From: Haemaphysalis longicornis
Taxonomy: Eukaryota; Arthropoda; Arachnida; Ixodida; Ixodidae
Direction: 5' to 3'
DNA length: 64,000 nt
Assembly (NCBI GenBank): GCA_013339765.2
Contig: CM023449.1
Location: forward strand, 37,464,353 to 37,528,352
Positions within the stretch are counted from its first letter, which is position 1. Every line of letters begins with the position of its first letter. The notes under the pieces were generated by a model. It made no database searches, was not told where the DNA came from, and saw only the letters and a list, made by a program, of their open reading frames with translations. Positions 22,359 to 32,490 of the stretch are shown here, one piece after another. Made by a program: the position numbers and the translations under genes.

Positions 22359-24346
22359 AGTTCCTAGGCCACATTGTTAGTAGTGCAGGTGTAAGTGCTG
22401 ACCCAGCGAAAACAGCCGCGGTTCGCGCCTTCCCAACACCGTCTGACAAGTCGGCAGTGAGAAGGTTCCTGGGTCTGTGCGCTTACTATCGCCGCTTCAT
22501 TAAGAACTTCTCCCAGATAGCTGCCCCACTGGCTTACCTTACAAAAGAACGGGTCCCGTTCGAGTGGAATGAAGAACAACATCGCGCATTCGAGGACTTA
22601 AAATCCGCTCTGCAAACGACGCCCGTCTTAGGCCATTTTGACCAGGAGGCTGAAACTGAAGTCCATACCGATGCAAGTAGCGCGGGACTTGGTGCTGTGC
22701 TCATCCAAATGCAGGATGGAGCTGAGCGAGTCATCGCTTACGCGAGCCGTACGCTAACCAAAGCGGAGCAAAACTATTCAACCACCGAAAAGGAGTGCCT
22801 TGCAGTCATTTGGGCAGTTACAAAGTTTCGTCCCTGCCTGTATGGTCGTCAATTCCGTGTAGTCACAGATCATCATTCACTGTGCTGGCTTGCCAACCTG
22901 AGGGACCCATCCGGACGACTCGCTCGTTGGGGACTACGCCTTCAAGAATTTGATTTTTCCATCATTTACAAGTCGGGCCGCAAACACAGTGATGCGGACT
23001 GCCTGTCTCGGGCCCCCGTGGAAAGCGCTCAGCCGGAAGTCGATGATGACGACGCCTTCCTGGGAGTACTACATGGCTCTGATATGGCCGCACTGCAACA
23101 ACAGGACCCTGAGCTTCAAAAACTTACGGCATACCTTCAAGGCCAACAAGTTGACCTTCCCAAAGTTTTCTCCCGTAACGTGCCCTCGTTCAGTCTTCGA
23201 CAGGGCGTCCTCTACAAAAAGAGCTTTGACTCAAACGGCAGGTCGTGGCTTCTCGTTGTGCCAGACAGCCTTCACGACGAAATCATCGAAGCTTCTCATG
23301 ACCACCCCACCGCCGGACATCTCGGATATAGCCGCACACTAGTCCGGACACGAGAAAAGTACTACTGGCTTCGTCTTCCAAAATCAGTCCGTCACTACAC
23401 GCAAACATGCCGAGAATGCCAGAGGCGGAAGAAGCCGCCAACAAAGCCGGCCGGATTTCTACATCCTATCCAGCCCCCACTAACAGCTTTCGAACAAATT
23501 GGCATGGATCTTCTGGGCCCATTCCCCATATCCAACTCAGGCAATCGGTGGATTGTGGTAGCGACGGATTACTTAACCCGCTTCGCAGAGTCTAGGGCGC
23601 TGCCACTCGGAACAAGCGCTGAAATAGCGAAATTTTTCATTGAGTCCATTGTTTTACGGCATGGGGCTCCCAAAGTGTTAATAACTGACCGCGGCTCGGC
23701 GTTCACGTCGAAACTGACGCAGGACATACTCCGCTTGAGTAACACCAGCCACCGTCGAACAACGCCGTACCATCCCCAAACAAATGGACTTACAGAGCGC
23801 CTCAATAAGACAATGACATATATGATAGCCATGTACGCAGACGTCGAGCACCGAACTTGGGACGAAGTGCTCCCATTCGTGACCTTTGCGTACAACACCG
23901 CGATCCAAGAAACGACGGGATTTTCTCCATTCTATTTGGCGCACGGCCGTCACGTAAACACCATGCTCGACGCAATGCTGCCCCACTTGCCTAGCGACCA
24001 TACCCACGAAGATGCGGAAGTTGTCTCACAGCGCGCTGAGGAAGCACGACAACTCGCAAGGATAAGGATTCAAAATCAACAATCCGTCGACGCTAACCGC
24101 TACAACCTCCGTCGACGAGAAATACATTTCACCCCTGGTGATCGAGTTTGGGTTTGGACACCGGTACGGCGCCGTGGTCTGAGCGAGAAGCTTATGAAGC
24201 GGTACTTCGGCCCCTATACAATACTCCGCCACATTGGTGACCTCAATTATGAAGTGAAACCTGACACAGCGCGCACAGCCTCCTGTCGAAGGGCAAGATC
24301 CGAAGTGGTACACGTCGTGCGGCTCAAGCCTTACTACGAATGTTGA
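22343..24346 (+). CDS. pol: Ty3 pol, C-terminal part: RT thumb, RNase H, integrase
   Basis: This is the second half of pol after the frameshift; its first ATG is at 22,457. Numbered from that ATG, RNase H has its first catalytic Asp at 72 (HTDASSAG), then YSTTEKECLAV and VVTDHHSL. Integrase has an HHCC zinc-binding domain (about 280-325) and a catalytic triad D351-x59-D411-x35-E447, the canonical spacing. A C-terminal GPY/F segment (KRYFGPYTILRHIGDLNYEV) sits near 24,195-24,254. I see no chromodomain. The frame is otherwise uninterrupted for 630 codons, which contrasts with the broken gag. Confidence 0.93.
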   Translation, partial: AYDELKFLGHIVSSAGVSADPAKTAAVRAFPTPSDKSAVRRFLGLCAYYRRFIKNFSQIAAPLAYLTKERVPFEWNEEQHRAFEDLKSALQTTPVLGHFDQEAETEVHTDASSAGLGAVLIQMQDGAERVIAYASRTLTKAEQNYSTTEKECLAVIWAVTKFRPCLYGRQFRVVTDHHSLCWLANLRDPSGRLARWGLRLQEFDFSIIYKSGRKHSDADCLSRAPVESAQPEVDDDDAFLGVLHGSDMAALQQQDPELQKLTAYLQGQQVDLPKVFSRNVPSFSLRQGVLYKKSFDSNGRSWLLVVPDSLHDEIIEASHDHPTAGHLGYSRTLVRTREKYYWLRLPKSVRHYTQTCRECQRRKKPPTKPAGFLHPIQPPLTAFEQIGMDLLGPFPISNSGNRWIVVATDYLTRFAESRALPLGTSAEIAKFFIESIVLRHGAPKVLITDRGSAFTSKLTQDILRLSNTSHRRTTPYHPQTNGLTERLNKTMTYMIAMYADVEHRTWDEVLPFVTFAYNTAIQETTGFSPFYLAHGRHVNTMLDAMLPHLPSDHTHEDAEVVSQRAEEARQLARIRIQNQQSVDANRYNLRRREIHFTPGDRVWVWTPVRRRGLSEKLMKRYFGPYTILRHIGDLNYEVKPDTARTASCRRARSEVVHVVRLKPYYEC

Positions 24347-24457
24347 GGCACGGACTACGCACCCACGTATAGAACTGAAAGTGTTCCGTCTTGCAAATGT
24401 TGATCCGCGTTGGACAATGTCATTTCGCTTTCCGTAGCATCGAATCGATGCCCTCTC

Positions 24458-24472
24458 AGAAGGGGGGAGTAA
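24458..24472 (+). promoter_or_regulatory. polypurine tract
   Basis: AGAAGGGGGGAGTAA directly abuts the TG of the 3' LTR at 24,473. It is the expected primer for plus-strand synthesis. Confidence 0.9.
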
Positions 24473-24695
24473 TGCCGCCACTATCATCAACAGCAAGTCA
24501 GGGAAGAAATGCCGCGACTATCACCATCAGCGAAGCAGAAAAGACGACGAGAACGCTCGGGCAAGCGCTTGTCCTCACGGGCTCTGGGCTGCAGCTTTGA
24601 GTTTAGACACATTAAACAGACTATTAAACACATTAGACACATTAAACAGAGTTTAGACACAATAAACAGGTTAAACATTATTGTCATTCGTGACA
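24473..24695 (+). repeat. 3' LTR of Ty3 element (223 bp)
   Basis: It is 30 bp longer than the 5' LTR. The extra sequence (24,617-24,681) consists of diverged copies of a ~20-bp unit TTTAGACACATTAAACAG, and it contains AATAAA at 24,661-24,666. The substitution relative to the 5' LTR falls inside the 16-bp palindrome (here GGGCAAGCGCTTGTCC, 24,559-24,574). Confidence 0.92.
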
Positions 24696-24719
24696 ATATA
24701 AACACAAGTGCGTGATGCG

Positions 24720-25930
24720 GCCCTATTTACACCACGGTCGCACCACAGCCGCGTAGTGCTCTACCAACTCTGCAGTCTCCAAACGTTCAGAATTGAGAAG
24801 TGCACGTTGTCATAATTGTTGTTCATTTCTTCGTGTACCCACATGGGACATTTTCTTGGTATCGGGAGCTCTGAGAGGCTAACGGTCCAGCTTCACGAGG
24901 TTCTGATAACTTAGAATTCGAAGGGTGACAGTATAAAAATTATGCGTACCGCGTGACACCGCAAGAAGATGTAACGTGAGTAAAGCAGGTGTACAGCAGC
25001 AGGCAGCGTATGAACTTGGTTATCGAAAATATTTGGTGTGTGAGTTTGCTTGATTACCTAACACGCGCCGGAAGACATAAAAACGAAAGGGGAGATAGAC
25101 ACGCAAATACGATGTAGCAGTGAATATGTTAAGCATCGCCAGGTTTTCGCCTTCAAAGCCCGTAAAAAACCTATTAGACGACGAATTAAATTTTATGGTT
25201 ACTATTTATATTATGCCTATTATTGGGTAACAGTATCATTGTTGCAGTCATAATTAACTAGATCGGCATCATTACTACGATCCCAGTTGATCAAAACACG
25301 CTCGTTGTCAAACCTTCTTTACATTGAGTAACAGTTTGGCTTTGCCGCCATGCAGCATTACTGAAGGCAGAGCACGCTCTACAGGTCATGTGGGAATTTG
25401 CTCTTGATTTGTTTGATTTAAAAAAAAAATCTTTATTTCTCGTCAAAGCGAGAGGAGACTGGGACTAAAAGAGCATAAGGCCTGACAGAGGTCCTCCGCC
25501 TACTGGACACAACCTGGAAAATAGACCTTGGAACGATGGATGGGCGCAGCCAAGTTTCTGTGTAGGCTTTTTGCTGCACCGTCTAATGTGGACAACTTTT
25601 TCGCGTTCTACAGCAAGTTTAAGTGCCCTCTGTTCAAATATTAGGCAAATCTGCAAAAAATGTGCATTTTCCCGTCACAGAAAATCTAAAGGGCGGCCAC
25701 TGCATAATTTCTTGCTACAAAAGGATGAGGGAGTATGTGTTTTGCTTTTGGAACACTACCAGGGCACTCAAGCTCATAAAATCAGCTCTACCATGAATTC
25801 AAATAAATGTAGAATTAGTGTGGACCGTAACGGTACACGGCTGCCAGTATTTTATTTTTACCATAGGGAAATAAAATAATCCGTATCAGAATAACATCAG
25901 CGCACACGAGATTACAAAATAATTTGTCAC
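24720..25930. other. non-coding stretch
   Basis: No gene or element end recognised. AT-rich with short, motif-free ORFs. Confidence 0.4.
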
Positions 25931-25939
25931 GCTTCGGCG

Positions 25940-26286
25940 CAGCACTGATGTATACAGTCGGCAAAACGCTTTATAACTCTTGAGCCCTCCGCGCGACTGC
26001 GCGGCACTGCTCGAGAGACCTCTGGTGATAGCGCCCGGTTTGAAACCGGTAGAATATCGGCATTCGCGACCCTTATTAGCGCAATGGCTCTTTCCCTTGT
26101 GGCTGCGCCAGTCGCCATGGCTACCGCTCCTTCTCTCGCCGGAATAAGCGCTAACTGCAGTGCCTGGGCGGGAAACAAAAGCGGGAAACTCGCCGCCCTA
26201 GTTTCCAGTCTGCATTTAGTGCTTTCGCGCACACCTGTTCATTGCGTCATCGTTCTGCCAATACGCTGCGTGGGTATCGCGTGGGA
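25940..26286 (+). repeat. inverted repeat family D, left arm
   Basis: It is homologous over about 330 bp to the reverse complement of 27,738-28,090. Shared landmarks are GTGATAGCGCC, ACCGGTAGAAT, GCGCRATGGCTCTKTCCCTT and GGTATCGCGTG. The arm is GC-rich compared with its surroundings. A SINE abuts its inner end. Confidence 0.7.
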
Positions 26287-26293
26287 TATACTT

Positions 26294-26510
26294 GATCGAT
26301 TGATTATAGGGTGTAACGCGCCGACGCAACCCAGGTGATGAGGCGCGCCGTAGCGGAGGGCTCCAGAATAATTTTGACCCCCTGGGGATCTTTAACGTGC
26401 GCCGAAATATTGTGCACACGGACGTTTTTGCTTTTCGCCTTCATCAGAAAAGCGACCGCCGCGGCCAGGAGCCGAACCCGCGATCTCGGGCTCAGGCGTG
26501 GCATCTCCTA
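26294..26510 (-). mobile_element. tRNA-derived SINE (minus strand)
   Basis: Read on the minus strand: a partial tRNA-like head with box-B-like sequence (GGGTTCGGCTCCTGGC), a GCCGCGGCGGTCGC junction, a body with CGTTAAAGATCCCCAGG-type sequence and GGCGCGCC, and a terminal ATTGATTG-type tail. Upstream box A is lost. It resembles the Ruka-type SINE of ixodid ticks and six other copies or fragments in this window. Confidence 0.85.
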
Positions 26511-26689
26511 CAAGTGAAGCTCAGAACGTGTATTGAAATGAACAGGCAGTTCAACAACGTTCAGTAGAGTTGCCACATTCTGTGAAGCGCTCGGCCACTA
26601 AATATATGCGTCATTAGTGTAACCGTGTAACACATACTTGTGCCGCTTAGCAACTAAAGCCCTACCTGGCGGAATCATGCGGACTTTAA

Positions 26690-27476
26690 AGGGACCCTGT
26701 AACATTCTTTGGGCAGTGCAAGTAAACGTGCGCGACGTTTAAATTACACTGCCAGGAATACCTGAGCCAAACACGTGCACGTGAAGCGGTGAGCGCGCAA
26801 ATCGATGTGAAAGACGCAGAAAAACCCACCGCTCTCTCTTCAGTTGTCCTCATTATGCAACCCCTGGCATGGCCTAAGGGACGTCACATAGGCCATGGCT
26901 GCCCGATCGATTGTCACTGGTCAACTTCGCGGCTAGATTCTCCCATTTCCGTCGTCGTCATCGCTGTGTACGAATCTCTTCTATGCCTGAACCTGTAGGC
27001 ACAGTTTTGCCGTTTCTTTTGTGTTTTGAGTGCGCGCGGAGTTTGAGTGATGAGTTCAATACTTCCCTTTCAACGGGAACACTCGACTACAAACGTTTAT
27101 TGCTTCAAAAACACCCTACCAGCCCGAGCGCGCACTTGCGAGCAGGCACCCATGCCTGCTTTATTGTGGCACCAGACCGGAAATAGGCCCCTCCGCGTTT
27201 CGGATAAAAGGAGAAAACTACCCGGCATGTCGTATATCGAAGGCCGCCGAAGAGAACGCCGCGAGCCGCCCCCCTCTCCGGGAGAGAGCGCGCAGCTTTA
27301 GTCGCGTTGTACGCGGTCGAGTTGAGAGGGAACGATTATGCGCGATTTCTCATCGCGCGTAGTTTCGTTAATTGTGAACGGATTTTCATAATTCTTGCGG
27401 GAGGAGATTTCTGGGACAATAAACTTTATCCCAAAATACATTACTAGTAGTCGATGGCAAGTGTTGCAGGGCCCCT
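26690..27476. mobile_element. 787-bp TTAA-flanked non-autonomous DNA element
   Basis: It begins AGGGACCCTGTAACATTC after TTAA (26,686-26,689). Read inwards from its right end it begins AGGGGCCCTGCAACACTT, and it is followed by TTAT (27,477-27,480), a one-base-decayed TTAA. The terminal repeats match over about 16 bp. ORFs inside (up to 91 aa) carry no transposase motif, so the element is non-autonomous. TTAA targets suit piggyBac or Sola3 type elements; the superfamily is not proven. Confidence 0.7.
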
Positions 27477-27737
27477 TTATTGTGCTTTTTGCGAGCTTAA
27501 ATCCTTTTGTCATTTCGGCTTCCATGGTCTGGGCATTTATACCATTCTAAATAAATCTCTGCTGATTAAATATGTTCTGACAGTATTTGTTTCAGTTGTC
27601 TGAGTGTGAATGACGAACAACAGCCACCAAAACTTATCGCTGACGGTGTTCGGTCGATGACGGTTTTCACAGCTCATTAATCCTTGTGGCGTTGGCCCGT
27701 CGGAGGTTACGTGCGAAGCCGAGCCCGCAAGCTGGCT

Positions 27738-28090
27738 AATGGCGCACGCGATACCTATGCATCTTATTGGCTGAACGACGATGCATTGAGCAGCTGTGCG
27801 CCGAAGCTCTTAATGCAGACGGGAAACTCGCGTAGCGCGCGCTAAGGCGTGTAATCTCCACTTTCGATTCCCGGCCCGGAACTGCGGGCAGCGCTTCTCC
27901 CGGCGAAAGAAGGTGCGGAAGCCAAGGCGACGGGCACAGCCAGAAGGGACAGAGCCATCGCGCTGATACCAGCCTCGCAAGCTTGCATTCTACCGGTCTT
28001 AAACTAGGCGCTATCACTAAATGTCTCCCGCGTAGCCCGGAGCACGGCGCTGGAGCGTTATAGACAACCGTTTTGGAAACTGTACTGCCT
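27738..28090 (-). repeat. inverted repeat family D, right arm
   Basis: Reverse complement homologue of 25,940-26,286 at roughly two-thirds identity by eye. The 1.45-kb interval between the arms contains the SINE and the TTAA element. Confidence 0.7.
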
Positions 28091-28099
28091 TTGTCATTG

Positions 28100-30080
28100 C
28101 TTTTTTTTTTTTTGTTGCACGCATAGGAAAAAAGTTTAAAAGGTTCGTGTAAACTGTGTGGCCTGGAGAGTCAGATAAAAAAAAAACGCCCAGAAAAGTG
28201 CTTACCCCCCGCACCCTGGTTTTCTAAATAAACAATTTGCGCCTGAAGAATAAGCATGAGGAGTACGAGATGGGAGGATGAGGGTTAGAAATGTTTTTGG
28301 AGCCGAAGTAAAATATAAAATCGAAAAAAAGTATGTGGTTTACTTTCACGGCAGTGACCGGTTATTATAGTCTCCGTGAATTAGGGGGTTATTTTGTTTA
28401 ACTGAAATAAAAAAAAAAGATTAGAAAGGTCGGCAATCATGCCAATTTGTAGTCATGCCTAAAGTTGGAACGGCCGTTAGCCCTCTTCCCTCCGCGTTGC
28501 TTCACAGGCAAGTGATTGTTCTGTTTATCGTTTTTAAGCGCCCTGCCAGGCAACGGCACGTGTGCCTGTAAGCGCTTGCAATAAGAACAAAAATCTAAAA
28601 GCCATATTCGCATGATTCACGACAAAAGAAGCATCGTTAGCAAGCAGAATAAAAAGATAAAAAAGCAGGAGCAGAAGCAACACGCAGACGAAGCGCAGCC
28701 GTGTGAGACGGAAAGAAACATGGCCTGCTGCCTGGGGCACTTGTTCTATGTCACTAAAGCGCCCTAAGTTATTCCGTGGCTCTCAGCCTAACCACATTGC
28801 AAAGCCCGTCGTAAAGGTCTGCCAGCTCGCGCTTACCTGGTACGTCACCCGTGTACTCCCTTATTTAGTCCGGAAGTTTCCGGTTCGTTCTGCTGCCTAC
28901 TTACGCTACTCTTTTTTATCGGTGTTGAATCTTCCTCGAACGGATCATCATAATTTAACACTCCTCGTCGTCTTCATCGCCTTTGGCACACAGAGCAGCA
29001 AACCATGCTCGTGTGTCCCTACGGGCTTGCTTTATTTTGTGAAAGCGAATGATTCTTGATATGCGTTGGGCGGGGAAAATAGGAAGCCCTTGCGAGGCAG
29101 ACGCCGTAATAAAGAAAAGATTGGAGAAGAAAATAAAAACACCCGAATGAAGCGATGGGGCCACAGAGACGTCGACTCCCGTTTTACGTTTTCTCTCCTC
29201 AGGGTGCTAGGCAATTTGTTCAGGCGAGCGCAGGCTTGTCGTCGACCTCTGCAACGAAACCATTATGATAATGCGAGGGTTTTGTTGCAACCGCTGGTGC
29301 ACATTACTTGTTGTGTAAGAACAGTGCGCCAGAATTTCGCGGTCGTGTTGCAGCAGTGTCACTTTTGTTTTTTTATTCGAAGTGATTTGGTGATATAAAA
29401 TTTTAAAGCAGTACGAAACAAACACACAGAGAACAAAAACAGAGCAGCGGCTATCTGCCTTCACCAAATTTACTTTATTCGAGTTTTTGTGTCAGTACGC
29501 GACCAGCAAAATTGCCACAAGCCGGTGTTTCATCCCGACGGTTTCTTCTTCGCTTTGCACTGATAAGAAATACAACAATAAAATTGCGTATTACAAGATG
29601 GGTGCCTATACCGCGAAAGAAAAGACGGACACTGCTCGTTATTCGGTTTTCCTCTAAATATAGTTATTGATTCCCCTTGTCACCTGAGAGCTTTATTGCA
29701 TTTTATTTCCACATTTACCGTGCTCGCGTCATCACTGCCCGTCTCCCGCTCTTGCAGACCTACTTGCAAGTTTGACATCCCGCGATTGTAACTGCACTAG
29801 CGCCCGTGTCGACCCAGAAAAAAATGCCCGCCAATCCACCCTGTGAATGTGGTTGGAAAGCGAAGCTGCAAACGACATTCACAACTGCTACCCATGCGAC
29901 GTCACTTGAGTTCACACACGTGGCCCTACAAAGAGTCAAACAAGCAACAAGTTAAATGCACTTAACCACACCCTTAATTACTTCAAAGAGATATGCTTTG
30001 CTAAGGGTACATCAATGCATAATTCATGAACGGGGTTGGTTGAGTTGTATTGGTAAAGCACATGAGTGGAAACTCGTTTT
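28100..30080. other. non-coding stretch
   Basis: Several A or T homopolymer runs (28,101-28,114, 28,177-28,186, 28,407-28,420). No motif-bearing ORF and no repeat partner recognised. Confidence 0.4.
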
Positions 30081-30090
30081 TTTATAAAAT

Positions 30091-30224
30091 AAAAGGAAGC
30101 TCAAACCTCGTGTTAGGCGATCTCACTTCTCATTCGTCTCTGCCGCTGCCGACGGAGGCGAGGAGATCGGAGGCAGAGACGGAAAACAAGGAACATGCCA
30201 TGCACTAGTGTGAGCTTCCTTTAC
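30091..30224. mobile_element. inverted-repeat element with nested inner hairpin
   Basis: The outer arms AAAGGAAGCTC (about 30,092) and GAGCTTCCTTT (ending about 30,222) enclose an inner pair, CGTCTCTGCC (30,135-30,144) and GGCAGAGACG (30,172-30,181). Both pairs are centred on nearly the same point. Probably a small MITE. Confidence 0.55.
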
Positions 30225-30239
30225 TTATATAACTTCTAG

Positions 30240-30668
30240 CGCACGCGCACGGCGCACACACGGCCGCTACATGTGCCGTGGGCGGAGCGCAAAGTGGCGC
30301 GAGAAGCCGCGTCACGCTATACGTGTATTCAGCGAGAACGTTGGGGGTAAGCCCGCTAAGGCGCTCGGTGAGCACACCGTCTGTTTCTCCTGTCTCCGCG
30401 TGGGCTCGTAGCTCAACATGCCGATCAGTCACCCCTAGGCCGACCAAGGTCATTTTTCGGGAACAGGCGGCGTTGGTACGGAGCGTTTACGTCGCGCAGA
30501 GTGATCCACCAGAGTGGCTGCATCTTTTGGATGCGTGCGTTTGCTTGCCTGAGTTTTGAATTGGTGCCGACCTTTGTTAGACTGACGGGCTTACCCTTTT
30601 CTGTCTGTTAGTGTTTATATTGTGTGTCAATTGTCTTGGCTGACTTCTCTCTAAAATGTCCATGTATT
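30240..30668 (+). other. unrecognised segment ending in poly-A
   Basis: A GC-rich stretch with a plus-strand frame (30,278-30,559) whose last part reads EWLHLLDACVCLPEF. It is followed by a T-rich 3' region and a run of A at 30,669-30,680. This layout suits a retroposed copy or LINE tail, but no family motif is present. Confidence 0.3.
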
Positions 30669-30682
30669 AAAAAAAAAAAAAG

Positions 30683-30763
30683 TGGGCTCGTAGCTCAATC
30701 GGTAAAACAACGGGCTCTTACCTCGCTTCTCTATTCGTTGAAGGTTCGATTCCGGGCGGTGTC
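30683..30763 (+). other. tRNA-like sequence (SINE head or tRNA pseudogene)
   Basis: Box A-like TAGCTCAATCGG (about 30,692-30,703) and box B GGTTCGATTCC (about 30,742-30,752) are correctly ordered and followed by a T run. The anticodon-stem region resembles tRNA-Lys, with CTCTTAC. The acceptor ends do not pair and the part between the anticodon arm and box B is too long, so it is not a functional tRNA. A poly-A run precedes it directly. Confidence 0.55.
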
Positions 30764-30769
30764 GGTAAC

Positions 30770-31220
30770 TTTTATTTTTTTTTTTGCGGAGTTTTTTGTT
30801 GGCACCAGAGGTCGTGACAGAACCCTTGTGGGGTAGAGGTAAAAAGCTGCGCTTTGAAAATCACAAAACTCGCGTAGTTAACAGAAACTTGTGCGTCACT
30901 GCAAACAAAACCTAACCAAAACAGGATAGTATCACAGCAGGAACAATTGCCCGCAGAGCAACAGTAGACGACACCTAGCTCCAACCACGGCATTGCTCAA
31001 AGGGTGGAAATAACGCCCTGTTTGGCAAATTCCATGTTTGCCCCTTGATTTAGAAACATCATCTGGGCGTACTGTGCTGCGAACTTCCGACCCATGATAA
31101 CACTACCTTCGAAAAAAGAACCTGCTGGAAAAGGCGTCCTAATCCGGTATCCAGCGGTATTTGAATTTGAACAAACGGGACATCCATAATGCCCCACCTG
31201 CATCTCGCCCGCATCATAAA
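30770..31220. other. non-coding stretch upstream of an old Ty3 fragment
   Basis: No motif recognised. It may include unrecognisably decayed gag or protease sequence of the following element. Confidence 0.3.
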
Positions 31221-31224
31221 TTCA

Positions 31225-32470
31225 CACTGGTGGTGTGGCACCCATCCAATAGCCGTGTAGGGTGTCGGCGGCTGTACGGCAAGTCATCGATGCCCGGACG
31301 AAAGAGATGCTTGCGAAGGGCATTATTCAAGAGTATTCCAACAGATGGGCTTCTCCCATGATCTTGGCACGAAAGAAACAAAATTCATGAAGATTTTGCG
31401 TGGACTATCGTCGACTCAATACCATCACAAAATCACAGAGAAGGACGTTTACCCTTTCTTGCAAATTAATTACACCCTTGACTGCCTTCACTCAGCACCA
31501 CTCCTCTTCCGTCGATGTCCGGTCCGGTTAGTGGCTAGTTCAGGTGGAGCCCGTGGAAAAAACTCCCCCCACCTCCCCGAAGGGGATCGTGCGGAAATGC
31601 GAATGCATTGGGTGCACCGATGAGTGCGATGCGTCAAGCAGTAACGGAGAGAGGCGTGCGCTCCACTGCATTTATATACATTTTCCGAGCGCAGCGAGCG
31701 GAGTGAGGGTACGCGGAGAGGAGAGAGAGACCCGCGCAACACGCCCGCCCCGCGCGCGAGCTCTCTCTCCCGCCGAGCTCCACGATGCGAGCGCCCTCAC
31801 ACGCTCGAGCGCGCTCCTCCTCTCCCCTTGCCCTCCGCTACTCCCGCCCGAGCTACCACCTGCTTCGGTTGCTAGGCGCGCCACAGCTGTTGCTAGGGGC
31901 GAGGAGGAGCGCGGAGAGATAACACCTGCGGGCGCACGCCGACGGAGCACGACAACCCCCGACTGTAGCGGCGCGGGTCCCCCGCGCCGAGACGACGACG
32001 ACGACGATGAAGGCAGAACTACGAGGCGCGCGCTCACGTGCGCTCGCGCTGGAGGAATGCAGGCGCACGCCGACGGAGCACGACAACCCCCGACTAAGAA
32101 ATGCATTCGCATTTAAAAAAAAAAGAAGACAGCCTTCCCACACTGCATGACCTTTTCGAATTCAACATGAAGCTTTTCGGGTTCTGAAACGTCACAGTGA
32201 CATTCGAGCGATTTATGGACAGTGCTACATGGACGACATTGTCATTTTCGACAGAACGCTCCAAGAGCACAACCAGCGCTTTGGTCTTGTTGTTATCCGC
32301 GCCAAGCAAGCAGGTCTGAGTTAGAATTATAAAAAGTGTCGCTTTGGAGAATTTCAGACAGTAGTGCAGTGTGTACGTTTCGCAAAGGAAGATTTTTGTC
32401 ACGACCCTCACAAGATAGCTGCTGATTGCGACTGTCGAAATAGCCTGTGAATTTTTCTGGGACTATCCTC
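31225..32470 (+). pseudogene. decayed Ty3 reverse transcriptase
   Basis: Motifs survive in pieces: AKGIIQEYSNRWASP near 31,315-31,358, a VDYRRLN-like stretch near 31,397-31,417, a SVDVRSG-stop-W segment near 31,513-31,535, and after the insertion a YMDD catalytic box (32,226-32,237). The YMDD version of the box retains both catalytic aspartates. Multiple frameshifts and stops make it non-functional. Confidence 0.85.
31595..32114. mobile_element. 520-bp GC-rich element with 14-bp terminal inverted repeats
   Basis: It starts AAATGCGAATGCAT and ends ATGCATTCGCATTT, exact complements. It interrupts the reverse transcriptase of the old Ty3 element between codons that are adjacent in the intact copy at 22.1 kb; about 28 bp of C-rich sequence on its left is also foreign. 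A 34-bp direct repeat starting GGCGCACGCCGACGGAGCAC occurs at 31,931-31,964 and 32,062-32,095. Its composition is far more GC-rich than its neighbours. The overlapping ORFs (190 and 146 aa) are low-complexity Arg/Ala/Ser products of GC-rich DNA. Confidence 0.75.
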
Positions 32471-32490
32471 GTACTTCTCTTGATTTGTAA

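Larger units (their letters stand above)
19171..24695 (+). mobile_element. Ty3/gypsy LTR retrotransposon, full structure, defective ORFs
   Basis: The 5,525-bp element starts TGCC and ends GACA. It is flanked by a 4-bp duplication ATAT (19,167-19,170 and 24,696-24,699). Order: 5' LTR, gag with CCHC knuckle, protease, reverse transcriptase, RNase H, integrase with HHCC, DDE and GPY/F domains, polypurine tract, 3' LTR. The protease-RT-RNase H-integrase order defines the Ty3/gypsy group. There is no envelope-like ORF between the integrase stop (24,346) and the tract. Gag carries several frameshifts and pol carries one, so this copy cannot move on its own as assembled. The LTRs differ by one substitution in 158 alignable bases plus one replaced block, which indicates a fairly recent insertion. 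Confidence 0.95.

Noticed and set aside
19171..24695. Endogenous retrovirus or errantivirus with envelope
   Set aside because: There are only ~110 bp between the integrase stop and the polypurine tract, so no envelope gene is present.
30683..30763. Functional tRNA-Lys gene
   Set aside because: Acceptor stem does not pair and spacing before box B is too long; a SINE head or pseudogene is more likely.
31544..32143. 190-, 146- and 96-residue Arg/Ala/Ser-rich ORFs
   Set aside because: Overlapping frames on both strands of the GC-rich insertion; low complexity and no domain.
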